Origin: an uncultured Bacteroides sp.
GTDB lineage: Bacteria > Bacteroidota > Bacteroidia > Bacteroidales > Bacteroidaceae
Length of the DNA: 6,866 nt
Assembly: GCA_900557355.1 (NCBI GenBank)
Contig: USSR01000375.1
Span: 1 to 6,866, forward strand
Direction of reading: 5' to 3'
The notes under the pieces are model-generated. The model was not told the DNA's origin and did not search any database. It saw only the letters and a list, made by a program, of their open reading frames with translations. The translations under genes were made by a program, and so were the position numbers. This document shows, piece by piece, positions 1-6,435 of this stretch (positions are counted from its first letter, which is position 1; every line of letters begins with the position of its first letter).

Positions 1-175
1 CGTGATATTTCTCATCTTCAAGCGTGATAAGTCTGTAGGGCTGGTGTTGATCGGTTTATGGTTAATACTGAACTTCGGATTGATTACAGCATTACTTGGT
101 ACGATGTCTGCTTATCTGTTACCTGTGGCGCTGTTAGTTCTCGGAATTATTTTATATTGGCTGGCTACAAGATGA
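1..175 (+). CDS. Small integral membrane protein, C-terminal fragment (5' end outside window)
   Basis: A reading frame is open from base 2 to the TGA at 173-175, giving 57 visible residues. It begins with a hydrophobic stretch and a basic turn (FKRDK). Two strongly hydrophobic segments follow, roughly residues 12-33 (GLVLIGLWLILNFG) and 36-54 (YLLPVALLVLGIILYWLA), and it ends in ATR. The two-helix hairpin with a central Pro loosely recalls the short transmembrane domains of LiaF/DUF5668-like proteins; that is a weak resemblance, not an assignment. Its stop overlaps the start of the next gene as ATGA at 172-175, which suggests translational coupling and shared transcription. The true start is probably upstream of the window, although a GTG at base 2 cannot be excluded. 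Function is unknown; location is inferred to be the inner membrane. Confidence 0.6.
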   Translation, partial: VIFLIFKRDKSVGLVLIGLWLILNFGLITALLGTMSAYLLPVALLVLGIILYWLATR

Positions 176-966
176 AAAGAAGTGTACAAGATACGCCGAT
201 AGTCTTTATCGGTGCCGGAAACCTCGCGACTAATCTGGCTAAGGCTTTATATCAGAATGGCTTTCGTATAGTACAGGTATATAGCCGTACAAAAGAAGCT
301 GCATGTGCATTGGCGCAGGCAGTGGAGGCTGGATATACAACTGAACTTTCTGAAGTATCTAAGGATGCCCGGCTATATATTGTCTCTTTAAAGGATGATG
401 CTTTCGTGACATTATTACCTGAAATTGTTGCCGGAAAGGAAGATGCTTTATTGGTACATACAGCCGGAAGTATTCCTATGAATGTCTGGGAAGGTAAAAC
501 ATCACGTTATGGAGTGTTTTATCCTATGCAGACTTTCAGTAAGCAGCGCGAAGTTGATTTTCGCGTAGTACCTTTTTTTATAGAGAGTAATTCGTCTGAA
601 GATACAGAGTTGCTAAAAGCAATTGCTTCTGTTCTTTCGGAGAAAGTATACGAGGCAACTTCCGAGCAACGGAGGAGCCTGCATCTGGCTGCTGTGTTTA
701 CTTGTAATTTTACGAATCACATGTATGCCTTGGCATCTGAATTGCTGAAAAAGTATGATCTTCCGTTTAATGCCATGTTGCCTTTGATTGATGAGACAGC
801 CCGTAAAGTGCATGAATTGGAACCGAAACAAGCGCAGACGGGGCCGGCTGTACGTTATGATGAGAATGTGATCAATAAACATCTGGAGATGCTTGCGGGT
901 GAGCCGGAGATGCAGGAATTATATCGATTGGTTAGCGAGAGCATACATCGTTTGCATAACAAGTAA
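172..966 (+). CDS. Rossmann-like and DUF2520 domain protein (putative NAD(P)-dependent oxidoreductase)
   Basis: The protein has 264 residues from the ATG at 172. An in-frame ATG at 58 would add 38 residues, but that stretch is the upstream membrane-protein gene read in another frame. The 172 start places the Rossmann fold at the N-terminus and forms an ATGA overlap, so it is preferred. The visible motif is a beta strand followed by the dinucleotide-binding loop GAGNLA (residues 14-19). Conserved strand ends are HTAGS (96-100) and GVFYPMQTFS (114-123). A helical C-terminal half carries the DUF2520 features LHLAAVFTCNFTNH (170-183) and TGPAVRYD (223-230). The architecture resembles the F420-dependent NADP oxidoreductase, ProC and 6-phosphogluconate dehydrogenase superfamily: N-terminal cofactor domain, C-terminal helical dimerisation domain. 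Location should be cytoplasmic. The substrate of this family is not known to me. The stop codon lies inside the first unit of a tandem repeat. Confidence 0.88.
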   Translation: MKRSVQDTPIVFIGAGNLATNLAKALYQNGFRIVQVYSRTKEAACALAQAVEAGYTTELSEVSKDARLYIVSLKDDAFVTLLPEIVAGKEDALLVHTAGSIPMNVWEGKTSRYGVFYPMQTFSKQREVDFRVVPFFIESNSSEDTELLKAIASVLSEKVYEATSEQRRSLHLAAVFTCNFTNHMYALASELLKKYDLPFNAMLPLIDETARKVHELEPKQAQTGPAVRYDENVINKHLEMLAGEPEMQELYRLVSESIHRLHNK

Positions 967-1041
967 TGTTCCGGTGTATAACAAGCAGTGTTTTGAGGCA
1001 TAACAAGTATTGTTTTACCACATAACAAGCATTATTGTTTT
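954..1041 (+). repeat. Four tandem 22-bp repeats with an internal dyad, spanning the DUF2520 stop and the gap before kdsC
   Basis: The word ATAACAAG occurs at 956, 978, 1000 and 1022, exactly 22 bp apart. Units are 954-975, 976-997, 998-1019 and 1020-1041. The first 17 bases follow GCATAACAAGYANTGTT with few changes, and the last five vary. Unit 4 is the most diverged after position 14. Each core contains a short dyad: AACAA-GTA-TTGTT in unit 3, AACA/TGTT arms in units 1 and 2, and AACAA/TTGTT arms with a longer centre in unit 4. Unit 1 includes the final codons and TAA stop of the DUF2520 gene, so the array may have grown by duplication of that gene tail. It occupies most of the 106-bp gap before kdsC. 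It could be a multi-site operator, since 22 bp is about two helical turns, or a neutral slippage array. Confidence 0.85.
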
Positions 1042-1072
1042 TGATAAATAACCCAACTAAAAACCGAATATA

Positions 1073-1600
1073 GTGAGTACTATCAATTACGATTTAAAGA
1101 AGATAAAGGCCCTTGTCTTTGATGTTGACGGCGTTTTAAGTGCTAACGTTATCCCGATGAGTCAGGATGGCGAGCCTATGCGTACCGTGAACATTAAGGA
1201 TGGATATGCCTTGCACCTTGCCGGTAAACAGGGGCTGCTATTGGGCATCATAACCGGTGGGCGATCTGAGGCTGTTCGCAAACGTTTCGTGGCTTTGGGA
1301 ATTCCTTCTGTGGATATTTATATGTCTTCTTCTGTGAAAATCCATGATTATCATGATTTTCGTGATCGTCATAGTCTTAAAGATGAAGAGATTCTTTATG
1401 TGGGAGATGATATTCCCGATATTGAGGTGATGCGTGAATGTGGATTGCCATGTTGCCCTAAAGATGCATCAGCGGAAGTGAAGGCTGTTTCCCGCTATAT
1501 ATCTTATGCTAATGGTGGCTATGGTTGTGGTCGGGATGTCGTGGAACAAGTCCTGAAAGTTCAGGGACTTTGGATGGATGATAAAGCATTCGGATGGTAG
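1073..1600 (+). CDS. kdsC: KdsC-type HAD phosphatase (3-deoxy-D-manno-octulosonate 8-phosphate phosphatase)
   Basis: The protein has 175 residues, the usual length for cap-less (type C0) KdsC enzymes. These are cytoplasmic tetramers that hydrolyse KDO-8-phosphate to KDO for lipopolysaccharide. HAD motif I is FDVDGVLS (16-23), with nucleophile D17 and acid/base D19. Motif II is IITGG (59-63). The motif III lysine is probably K89 in SSVKIHDY. Motif IV is [12 protein letters not shown] (109-120), with Mg-binding aspartates D112 and D113 or D116. The C-terminal [14 protein letters not shown] (148-161) matches the glycine-rich tail that closes the active site of the neighbouring subunit in this family. 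The start is GTG, with no clear Shine-Dalgarno site; no other start gives the family N-terminus. The gene lies downstream of the 22-bp repeats and 45 bp before maf, probably co-transcribed with it. A related Bacteroides family acts on KDN-9-phosphate, so substrate choice is likely rather than certain. Confidence 0.9.
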   Translation: MSTINYDLKKIKALVFDVDGVLSANVIPMSQDGEPMRTVNIKDGYALHLAGKQGLLLGIITGGRSEAVRKRFVALGIPSVDIYMSSSVKIHDYHDFRDRHSLKDEEILYVGDDIPDIEVMRECGLPCCPKDASAEVKAVSRYISYANGGYGCGRDVVEQVLKVQGLWMDDKAFGW

Positions 1601-1611
1601 GATGATGAGCA

Positions 1612-1630
1612 AATTAATAATTAATAATTA
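1612..1630 (+). repeat. Short AT-only direct repeat (7-bp period) between kdsC and maf
   Basis: The unit AATTAAT is repeated about 2.7 times, followed by an A-rich tail reaching the maf ribosome-binding region. It is composed only of A and T and lies within the 45-bp gap. It may keep the maf start region unstructured, which would suit initiation in Bacteroidota where Shine-Dalgarno pairing is weak. Similar AT-rich runs are, to my recollection, common in Bacteroides intergenic DNA. No function is demonstrated. Confidence 0.6.
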
Positions 1631-1645
1631 AAAATTGAAGAGGCG

Positions 1646-2227
1646 GTGTTGGACAATTTGAAAAAGTATAAGGTGATACTTGCTAGTAATTCTCCGCGAA
1701 GGAAGGAATTGCTTGCAGGTTTAGGTGTGGACTATGAAGTGCGGACTTTGCCCGATGTGGATGAATCATATCCTGAGACTTTGCAGGGTGCGGATATACC
1801 TTTGTATATCGCTAAAGAAAAGGCGGACGCTTACGTTGCCATGATGCAACCCGGTGAATTGATGATTACTGCCGATACAATTGTATGGCTGGATGGCAAG
1901 GTGCTGGGCAAACCCCGGGATAGGGAAGATGCTTTGCAGATGTTGCGCACTATGTCCGGGCGTACCCATGAGGTTTTCACCGGCGTATGCATAACCACTA
2001 CCGATTGGCAGCGTAGTTTTACTGCACAAACTGAGGTGCGTTTTGCCACTTTAAGTGAAGAGGAAATAGCCTACTATGTAGATAATTTCCAACCGATGGA
2101 TAAAGCTGGCGCCTATGGAGTGCAGGAGTGGATCGGTTTTATAGGAGTGGAAAATATTTCGGGTAGTTACTATAATATCATGGGGCTTCCTGTGCAGAAA
2201 TTGTACAGGGAATTACTGAAAGTATAG
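1646..2227 (+). CDS. maf: Maf family nucleoside triphosphate pyrophosphatase (dTTP/UTP type)
   Basis: The protein has 193 residues, a full-length Maf/YhdE-like enzyme. The family hydrolyses non-canonical or excess nucleoside triphosphates to the monophosphate and pyrophosphate in the cytoplasm, and is linked to restraint of septum formation in some bacteria. Visible motifs are SNSPRRKELL (14-23), AKEKA (56-60), ITADTIV (74-80) with the probable catalytic D77, GKVLGKPRD (84-92), SGRTHEVFTGV (104-114), DKAGAYGVQ (152-160) and GSYYNIMGLP (173-182). The second Arg of SNSPRR, the Thr residues of TADT and the Gln of YGVQ fit the dTTP/UTP-specific subgroup rather than the YceF-like m7GTP subgroup; this is inference from known family determinants. 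The start is ambiguous: GTG at 1646 lies only 2 bases after AGAGG (1639-1643), while TTG at 1649 is better spaced and removes one residue. The gene ends 1 bp from the convergent M28 gene. Confidence 0.93.
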   Translation: MLDNLKKYKVILASNSPRRKELLAGLGVDYEVRTLPDVDESYPETLQGADIPLYIAKEKADAYVAMMQPGELMITADTIVWLDGKVLGKPRDREDALQMLRTMSGRTHEVFTGVCITTTDWQRSFTAQTEVRFATLSEEEIAYYVDNFQPMDKAGAYGVQEWIGFIGVENISGSYYNIMGLPVQKLYRELLKV

Positions 2228-2241
2228 TTTAATATTCTTTC
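2218..2241. terminator. Weak candidate bidirectional hairpin across the two convergent stop codons
   Basis: GAAAGTATA (2218-2226) can pair with TATTCTTTC (2233-2241) in 8 of 9 positions, with one T-T mismatch and a 6-base loop. The structure covers the maf TAG and the M28 TAA and is the only inverted repeat I could find at this 1-bp junction. It is AT-rich and lacks a strong downstream U tract on either strand, so a true intrinsic terminator is doubtful. Confidence 0.25.
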
Positions 2242-3227
2242 TCGTTCGCCAGATTCCAGGCATTCAGAAAGGATGCTTTGGTTATCTCCACTATCTTCTC
2301 CCAATTCAGTTTGTCTGCATGATCAGAGGGTTGATGGTAATCCGGGTGTCCATCTGTATGATACCAGATAATAGGAACTCCCGCTTTAGCAAAAGGACCG
2401 TTATCACTACCGCCTATGGGATTATCCCATGGACGATAGTCGGGTTCCAGTTGGAGGTTGTATTTCTTTATATCTTCTTTTAGCCATTTTTCAAAAGTCG
2501 GATTGGCCTCCGTATAGAAATAAACTACATGCATGGGTTGTTGTGGCTTATTATTGCGACCTATCATGTCGAAGTTCAGATATCCTTTGATTTGCGAAAT
2601 GAACGGACAGGTTTGTACAAAGTATCTGGAACCCAATAATCCTTTCTCCTCACCATCCCAGAAGGCAAAAATAATATTTCGTTCCGGTTGTTTGCCGCTG
2701 GTAATGAATGCTCTGGCTATTTGCAGAACGGCTGACACACCGGAAGCATTATCATCAGCACCATTATAAATCTGATCACCTTCAAGAGCAGGATCTATTC
2801 CCAAATGATCAAAGTGCGCACCGACAATAGCATACTCACTGGTGTTTTTACCGGGGATCATTCCCAGTATATTCGTCATAGAGAGCTTCTGATGTACTTC
2901 TCTTTTGAATAAGGTTATTGAATCGGGGTGTACCTCTAGCTTTCCCCTTTTCTGGCGTTCTCTTCTGTATGCTTCAAAAGGTTGAAAATAACTGTCTCCC
3001 ACCGGTTGTATTCCCATTGCCTGAAGCAATGAAGCAATATATTGGGCAGCTATCTTTGAACCATGATATCCGGCTTCCCGCCCTTGTAATTCATCATGAG
3101 CCAGAAAACCGATATATGCTTCGGCAGATGTCCGGTTTATGCTTTCCAGTCCTTTCTCTACAGGACTTTGTGCTGCTGCCAGATAGCTAAGGCAACAGAA
3201 TAGAGCCAGGATACAGTATTTCTTCAT
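2229..3227 (-). CDS. Exported M28 family zinc metallopeptidase (probable aminopeptidase)
   Basis: The protein has 332 residues. It begins with a signal peptide: MKKY, a hydrophobic core, then AAAQ, with probable cleavage near residue 20. Cys 11 and Cys 12 sit inside the hydrophobic core and do not form a lipobox, so a soluble periplasmic or secreted enzyme is favoured over a lipoprotein. The co-catalytic two-zinc site of family M28 is complete. H138 is in GAHFDHLG; D158, the bridging ligand, is in NGADDNASG. E193 (general base) and E194 (ligand) are in WDGEEKGLLGS. D220 is in NFDMIGR and H298 in DYHQPSD. The family removes N-terminal residues from peptides, or cyclises N-terminal Gln in glutaminyl-cyclase relatives; the DGEEKGLLGS motif and full ligand set fit a peptidase. 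It lies 19 bp downstream of the TPR gene on the same strand, probably in one transcript. No strong ribosome-binding site precedes it. Confidence 0.93.
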   Translation of the reverse strand: MKKYCILALFCCLSYLAAAQSPVEKGLESINRTSAEAYIGFLAHDELQGREAGYHGSKIAAQYIASLLQAMGIQPVGDSYFQPFEAYRRERQKRGKLEVHPDSITLFKREVHQKLSMTNILGMIPGKNTSEYAIVGAHFDHLGIDPALEGDQIYNGADDNASGVSAVLQIARAFITSGKQPERNIIFAFWDGEEKGLLGSRYFVQTCPFISQIKGYLNFDMIGRNNKPQQPMHVVYFYTEANPTFEKWLKEDIKKYNLQLEPDYRPWDNPIGGSDNGPFAKAGVPIIWYHTDGHPDYHQPSDHADKLNWEKIVEITKASFLNAWNLANEKEY

Positions 3228-3246
3228 CAGCTACTTATTTATGTCT

Positions 3247-5436
3247 TTACTCAATCATATCCAGCATTAATGGAATCTCTTCTCCTGCAATACCTTGTTT
3301 GAGAAGGCTGTTCCGGTCTCTGTCGAATATTTCAAGGAAAGCATCTTTACTTCCGCTTTCTGCCATGGCCTTGCCATATAGTCCGACTGCTTTTTCTATG
3401 TTTCCCAGTACCCAGGCCACGTGTCCGGCATTGAGATAGTCCGTAGCAAGTGGCTTGGCGGCAAGGAGTTTATCATAATACTTCATAGCCTGTTCATGCT
3501 TACCACTGACAAATGAACACCAGCCAATGCCGCGCCATGCCTTCATACAGTCGTTTTCCAGGAAGTCTAACTTGAAGAAATATTGCAGGGCATCGTCATA
3601 CCTTTTTTGTTCTGCCAGGCAACTACCGGTATAGAACAATACATTGCGATTTTCCGGTTGAATAGTTTCTACGCGATGATAGTATTCCAAAGCTGCATCG
3701 AAATTCTTCATCTGGCGGTAACAAGTAGCCAGGTGGCGAAGTGTCCACAGGTGATCGGGCTTCAGCATATCAGCTTTCTGATAAGCGTCCACAGCTTCCT
3801 GATAGCGTTTCTCCTTTTGCAGGCAGAAACCTGTCTTTTGGAAAATGTCCGCATTGGCCTGTTTCCGGTCTATTAATATCCGGTAGAGCTCCAAAGCTTC
3901 TGCCGGATGCTCTTTGCTGAAGTGGAAGTCGGCAACCGCTACTAATAATTCGGGAGCACTCAACAGTTCTTTCAGTACCGGATTGCGGTGCAATGCAATC
4001 TCTTCCTGGAAGATATTATGAAACTCAAATCTGCGTTGGCTAAGTTTGAAGAAACGGTATAAATCGTGAATGTACTGGTTACTGATAACATCAGGCCGTT
4101 CAGCAAATTGTTTCAGGCTGGCACTGTTCTTTTCTTCCATAAAGTCGCTTTGATCCTGAGGGGTCATCTGACTTAGCATCATGTCACGTTGTCCCTGTGG
4201 GAGTTGTGCAATGGTGAAACAAAATGAATACTTATCACTGTTGCAGAAGAATCCCGATTGCAGGATGATGGAAAGGACAGAACTCTCACCGCTCTGGTTC
4301 AAACCTACCTGATGGATAATGCTGGAATGCATCCGGTCGAAAGGGTAGAACCAGTTATGTGGTTCGCGGAAAAAAGGATACCCTTTGAGTTGTGCGAATG
4401 TGCTCATATAGACATCTGCTCCTTCCAGTTGCAGATCGTTCATCTCGCGTATTTTATTTCCCAAACCCGATTGCTCGAAAGCTTGTTCCCAGTCGGGATT
4501 GCGGTCGTTTTCATCTGTTTCTTCAAAACCGAACTTCATGTTGCGCATGATATTCACGTTCTTCATCATTTCAGGAATGATTTCTTCCCGCATCTTTCTG
4601 TCAATCTTCTCCGTTTCCTGGCTACGAAGTAGCTGGATATAAATACGGTTCACCTGTTTGCTGAAGTTCGGGTCTTCTCTGAAAAGAGAAATACGTGCTT
4701 CCAATTCTGGATAAAGTGCAATGCGTGAAGGATAGAGATGCAAGGTAATAACAAGTCCTACCAATGCTCTCTGATTGATTTGCGGATTGGTATGGCGAAG
4801 CCTGTCGAGCAACCAGTTTACTTTGCGTTCATCGAAACATTCCATTAAACTGAGTGTGACAGCACTGACAAACAGGCATAAGTCATTGGTTGGCAATGTT
4901 TCCGAGCGAAGCATATCTTCTGCCTGGGCAAATTCTTCCAAAGTCCAACTGCTGTTGCTCCAGGTAGTAAGAAACATTACCTGGTGTGTCTCTTCATGTC
5001 GTCTCAGGATAGCGTCCAAGCCCTGGTAGTTTGCTAACTGCGATACAGCCATTTCATCTGCAAAGCCTTCCAGGATCTTTTGCTGGCCGGAAAGGTCATA
5101 AGCCTTCGGAAGTTGGTTGGGATTCCTGCGCAGGGAGTGGTAATAGTGGGTGGATATTTCATCTAATAATGCAATACGTGTCTGGTCGGCAATCTCCCAT
5201 GTATCGGCCAATAGTTGGCGATACAGCTTCTGCCGTTCAGGGTCTTTCATACCCAGTTTCATGTATTGCAACATATATTGATAGGAAGTCTGGATTTGTT
5301 CCAGTCGGTTACGCAGACTCCAGTCGTTACCATTATATAAGAAAGCATCCAGTTGAACGAGAGCTTCTTTCAATCGTTTATCTTCCAATAAACTGACTAT
5401 TTGGTTATATTGTTTTTGGATGGATTGTTCATTCAT
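3247..5436 (-). CDS. Large TPR-repeat protein with uncharacterised helical N-terminal region
   Basis: The protein has 729 residues, with no signal peptide and no membrane segment, so it is probably cytoplasmic. The C-terminal part, about residues 497-697, reads as about six tetratricopeptide repeats. Clear units begin near 532 (GFCLQKEKRYQEAVDAYQKA), 564 (LATCYRQMKNFDAALEYYHR), 597 (TGSCLAEQKRYDDALQYFFK), 631 (GIGWCSFVSGKHEQAMKYYD) and 665 (AGHVAWVLGNIEKAVGLYGK). These have the expected small, aromatic and Pro positions and would form a protein-binding superhelix. Residues 1-490 are predicted mainly helical but match no domain I recognise. Within them, residues 339-367 are rich in aromatics and prolines (GYPFFREPHNWFYPFD) and look like a conserved core. 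A charged, acidic linker (EETDENDRNPDWEQ) lies near 305-318. I recall similar proteins annotated only as TPR proteins in Bacteroides. It lies between glsA (66 bp) and the M28 gene (19 bp) on one strand. A scaffold or regulatory role is only inference. Confidence 0.88.
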   Translation of the reverse strand: MNEQSIQKQYNQIVSLLEDKRLKEALVQLDAFLYNGNDWSLRNRLEQIQTSYQYMLQYMKLGMKDPERQKLYRQLLADTWEIADQTRIALLDEISTHYYHSLRRNPNQLPKAYDLSGQQKILEGFADEMAVSQLANYQGLDAILRRHEETHQVMFLTTWSNSSWTLEEFAQAEDMLRSETLPTNDLCLFVSAVTLSLMECFDERKVNWLLDRLRHTNPQINQRALVGLVITLHLYPSRIALYPELEARISLFREDPNFSKQVNRIYIQLLRSQETEKIDRKMREEIIPEMMKNVNIMRNMKFGFEETDENDRNPDWEQAFEQSGLGNKIREMNDLQLEGADVYMSTFAQLKGYPFFREPHNWFYPFDRMHSSIIHQVGLNQSGESSVLSIILQSGFFCNSDKYSFCFTIAQLPQGQRDMMLSQMTPQDQSDFMEEKNSASLKQFAERPDVISNQYIHDLYRFFKLSQRRFEFHNIFQEEIALHRNPVLKELLSAPELLVAVADFHFSKEHPAEALELYRILIDRKQANADIFQKTGFCLQKEKRYQEAVDAYQKADMLKPDHLWTLRHLATCYRQMKNFDAALEYYHRVETIQPENRNVLFYTGSCLAEQKRYDDALQYFFKLDFLENDCMKAWRGIGWCSFVSGKHEQAMKYYDKLLAAKPLATDYLNAGHVAWVLGNIEKAVGLYGKAMAESGSKDAFLEIFDRDRNSLLKQGIAGEEIPLMLDMIE

Positions 5437-5442
5437 ATTCAG

Positions 5443-5448
5443 TCCTTT
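5443..5448 (-). promoter_or_regulatory. Shine-Dalgarno-like site of the TPR gene
   Basis: On the minus strand AAAGGA lies 6 bases before the ATG at 5436, an unusually good Shine-Dalgarno match for this window, where other genes have weak or no such site. It supports the chosen start. The 66-bp gap to glsA is otherwise AT-rich; no complete Bacteroides-type promoter (TTTG, about 19 bases, TAnnTTTG) could be found. Confidence 0.6.
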
Positions 5449-5502
5449 CTTTAATACCTTATTAATATAAAGTACAAAAATGATGCCAAAAAGTTCGGGG
5501 GC

Positions 5503-6417
5503 TTAAAAAATACTGATAGCTGTTTTGGTTGTCAGCAATTCAAGGGCTTTCATGCCCATTACAGAGTTACCTTTAGGGTTAAGTCGCGGACTCCATACTG
5601 CTACCGCATACTTACGTGGGCAGACAGCTGCAATACCGCCGCCAACACCGCTTTTCCCGGGTAAACCCACCAGATAAGAGAATTCCCCGGCTTCATCATA
5701 GAAGCCGCAGGTCTGCATAATGGCATTGATACGTTTCACTTGTGAAGTCGTCAGTTCGATTCCATTAAAACTGAACGGTCTTGTATGATCAGCGAAAGGA
5801 AGGAAAGAACGTGCCAGTTCCCGGCAACTCATACCTATGGAACATTGAAGGAAATAAAAGTGAAGTACCCGCTCAATATCGTTTTCTATATTTCCATGAT
5901 ATTTCAGTATATTGGTAATGGCTGCATTCAGATAGCCATATTCACGTTCGGAAGTTGCCATACCTTCATTATATTGAATCTGGTTGTTGCCGCAGAGTTT
6001 TCGTACGAAAGCGAGATAATCCTTTTCCGGATCATCGAGTACTGAAAGCAGGATGTCTGCCATTACTAATGCTCCCGCATTGATGAGAGGATTGCGGGGA
6101 ATCCCTTTCTCCATTTCCAGCTGGAAAATGGAGTTAAATGCATTACCGGATGGTTCTACACCTATACGTTTCCAGAGTTCATTGCCCATCCGGCTGAAAC
6201 TTATCGCAAGAGAGAATACTTTCGAAATACTTTGTACGGCGAAACGCTCGTCACTGTCTCCCTGGGCATATTCTTTTCCTTCAATAGTACGCAGACAAAT
6301 ACCATAGCGATCAGGATTGACTTTCAGCAACTCAGGAATATAGCTTGCCGGTTTACCCATTTGGGCGTATGGCTGTATCTCCTCGTATATTTCTTTCAGA
6401 ATTTCGGTGTAGTCCAT
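5503..6417 (-). CDS. glsA: Glutaminase A (L-glutamine to L-glutamate plus ammonia)
   Basis: The protein has 304 residues, the typical length of bacterial glutaminase A, a cytoplasmic serine-dependent enzyme with a beta-lactamase-like fold. The catalytic S-x-x-K is S63-I-S-K66 in VQSISKVFSL. Other glutamine-pocket residues lie where the family has them: Y26 (ASYIPEL), N113 (NPLINAGAL), E157 (TSEREYG), N164 (YLNAAITN), Y188 (HFYFLQCSIG), Y240 (CGFYDEAGEF) and V258 (LPGKSGVGGGI). There is no STAS or ankyrin extension. The gene begins 18 bp after the porin stop, with only a poor A-rich ribosome-binding region, suggesting read-through from the porin gene. In several Bacteroides genomes a glutaminase gene sits next to glutamate decarboxylase and a GABA antiporter for acid resistance. 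Neither is in this window, so the enzyme may serve nitrogen or glutamate supply; neighbours beyond 6866 are unknown. Confidence 0.95.
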   Translation of the reverse strand: MDYTEILKEIYEEIQPYAQMGKPASYIPELLKVNPDRYGICLRTIEGKEYAQGDSDERFAVQSISKVFSLAISFSRMGNELWKRIGVEPSGNAFNSIFQLEMEKGIPRNPLINAGALVMADILLSVLDDPEKDYLAFVRKLCGNNQIQYNEGMATSEREYGYLNAAITNILKYHGNIENDIERVLHFYFLQCSIGMSCRELARSFLPFADHTRPFSFNGIELTTSQVKRINAIMQTCGFYDEAGEFSYLVGLPGKSGVGGGIAAVCPRKYAVAVWSPRLNPKGNSVMGMKALELLTTKTAISIF

Positions 6418-6435
6418 GGTATATAAGGTTTTTCT

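Noticed and set aside
58..171. N-terminal extension of the DUF2520 protein from the ATG at 58
   Set aside because: These bases encode the membrane segments of the upstream protein in another frame. The Rossmann strand and GAGNLA loop begin normally from the ATG at 172.
954..1041. CRISPR-like array
   Set aside because: Repeats are directly abutting with only about 5 variable bases between cores. There are no unique spacers of 25-40 bp and no cas genes.
3168..3227. Lipoprotein signal in the M28 peptidase
   Set aside because: The Cys pair at residues 11-12 lies within the hydrophobic core and is not preceded by a lipobox. AAAQ near residue 20 fits signal peptidase I.
4258..5396. Plus-strand open frames opposite the TPR gene (for example 4258-4632 and 5031-5396)
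   Set aside because: They lie antisense to a well-supported coding region, have no recognisable domains or initiation signals, and are explained as mirror frames.
5470..5502. Intrinsic terminator between glsA and the TPR gene
   Set aside because: Only a 3-bp GCC/GGC stem flanks the C-rich and T-rich stretch. No stable hairpin followed by a U tract is present.
5437..5520. Bacteroides-type promoter ahead of the TPR gene
   Set aside because: TTTTTG elements and a TACTTTAT stretch occur on the minus strand, but spacing (12 bases) and the -7 match are poor.
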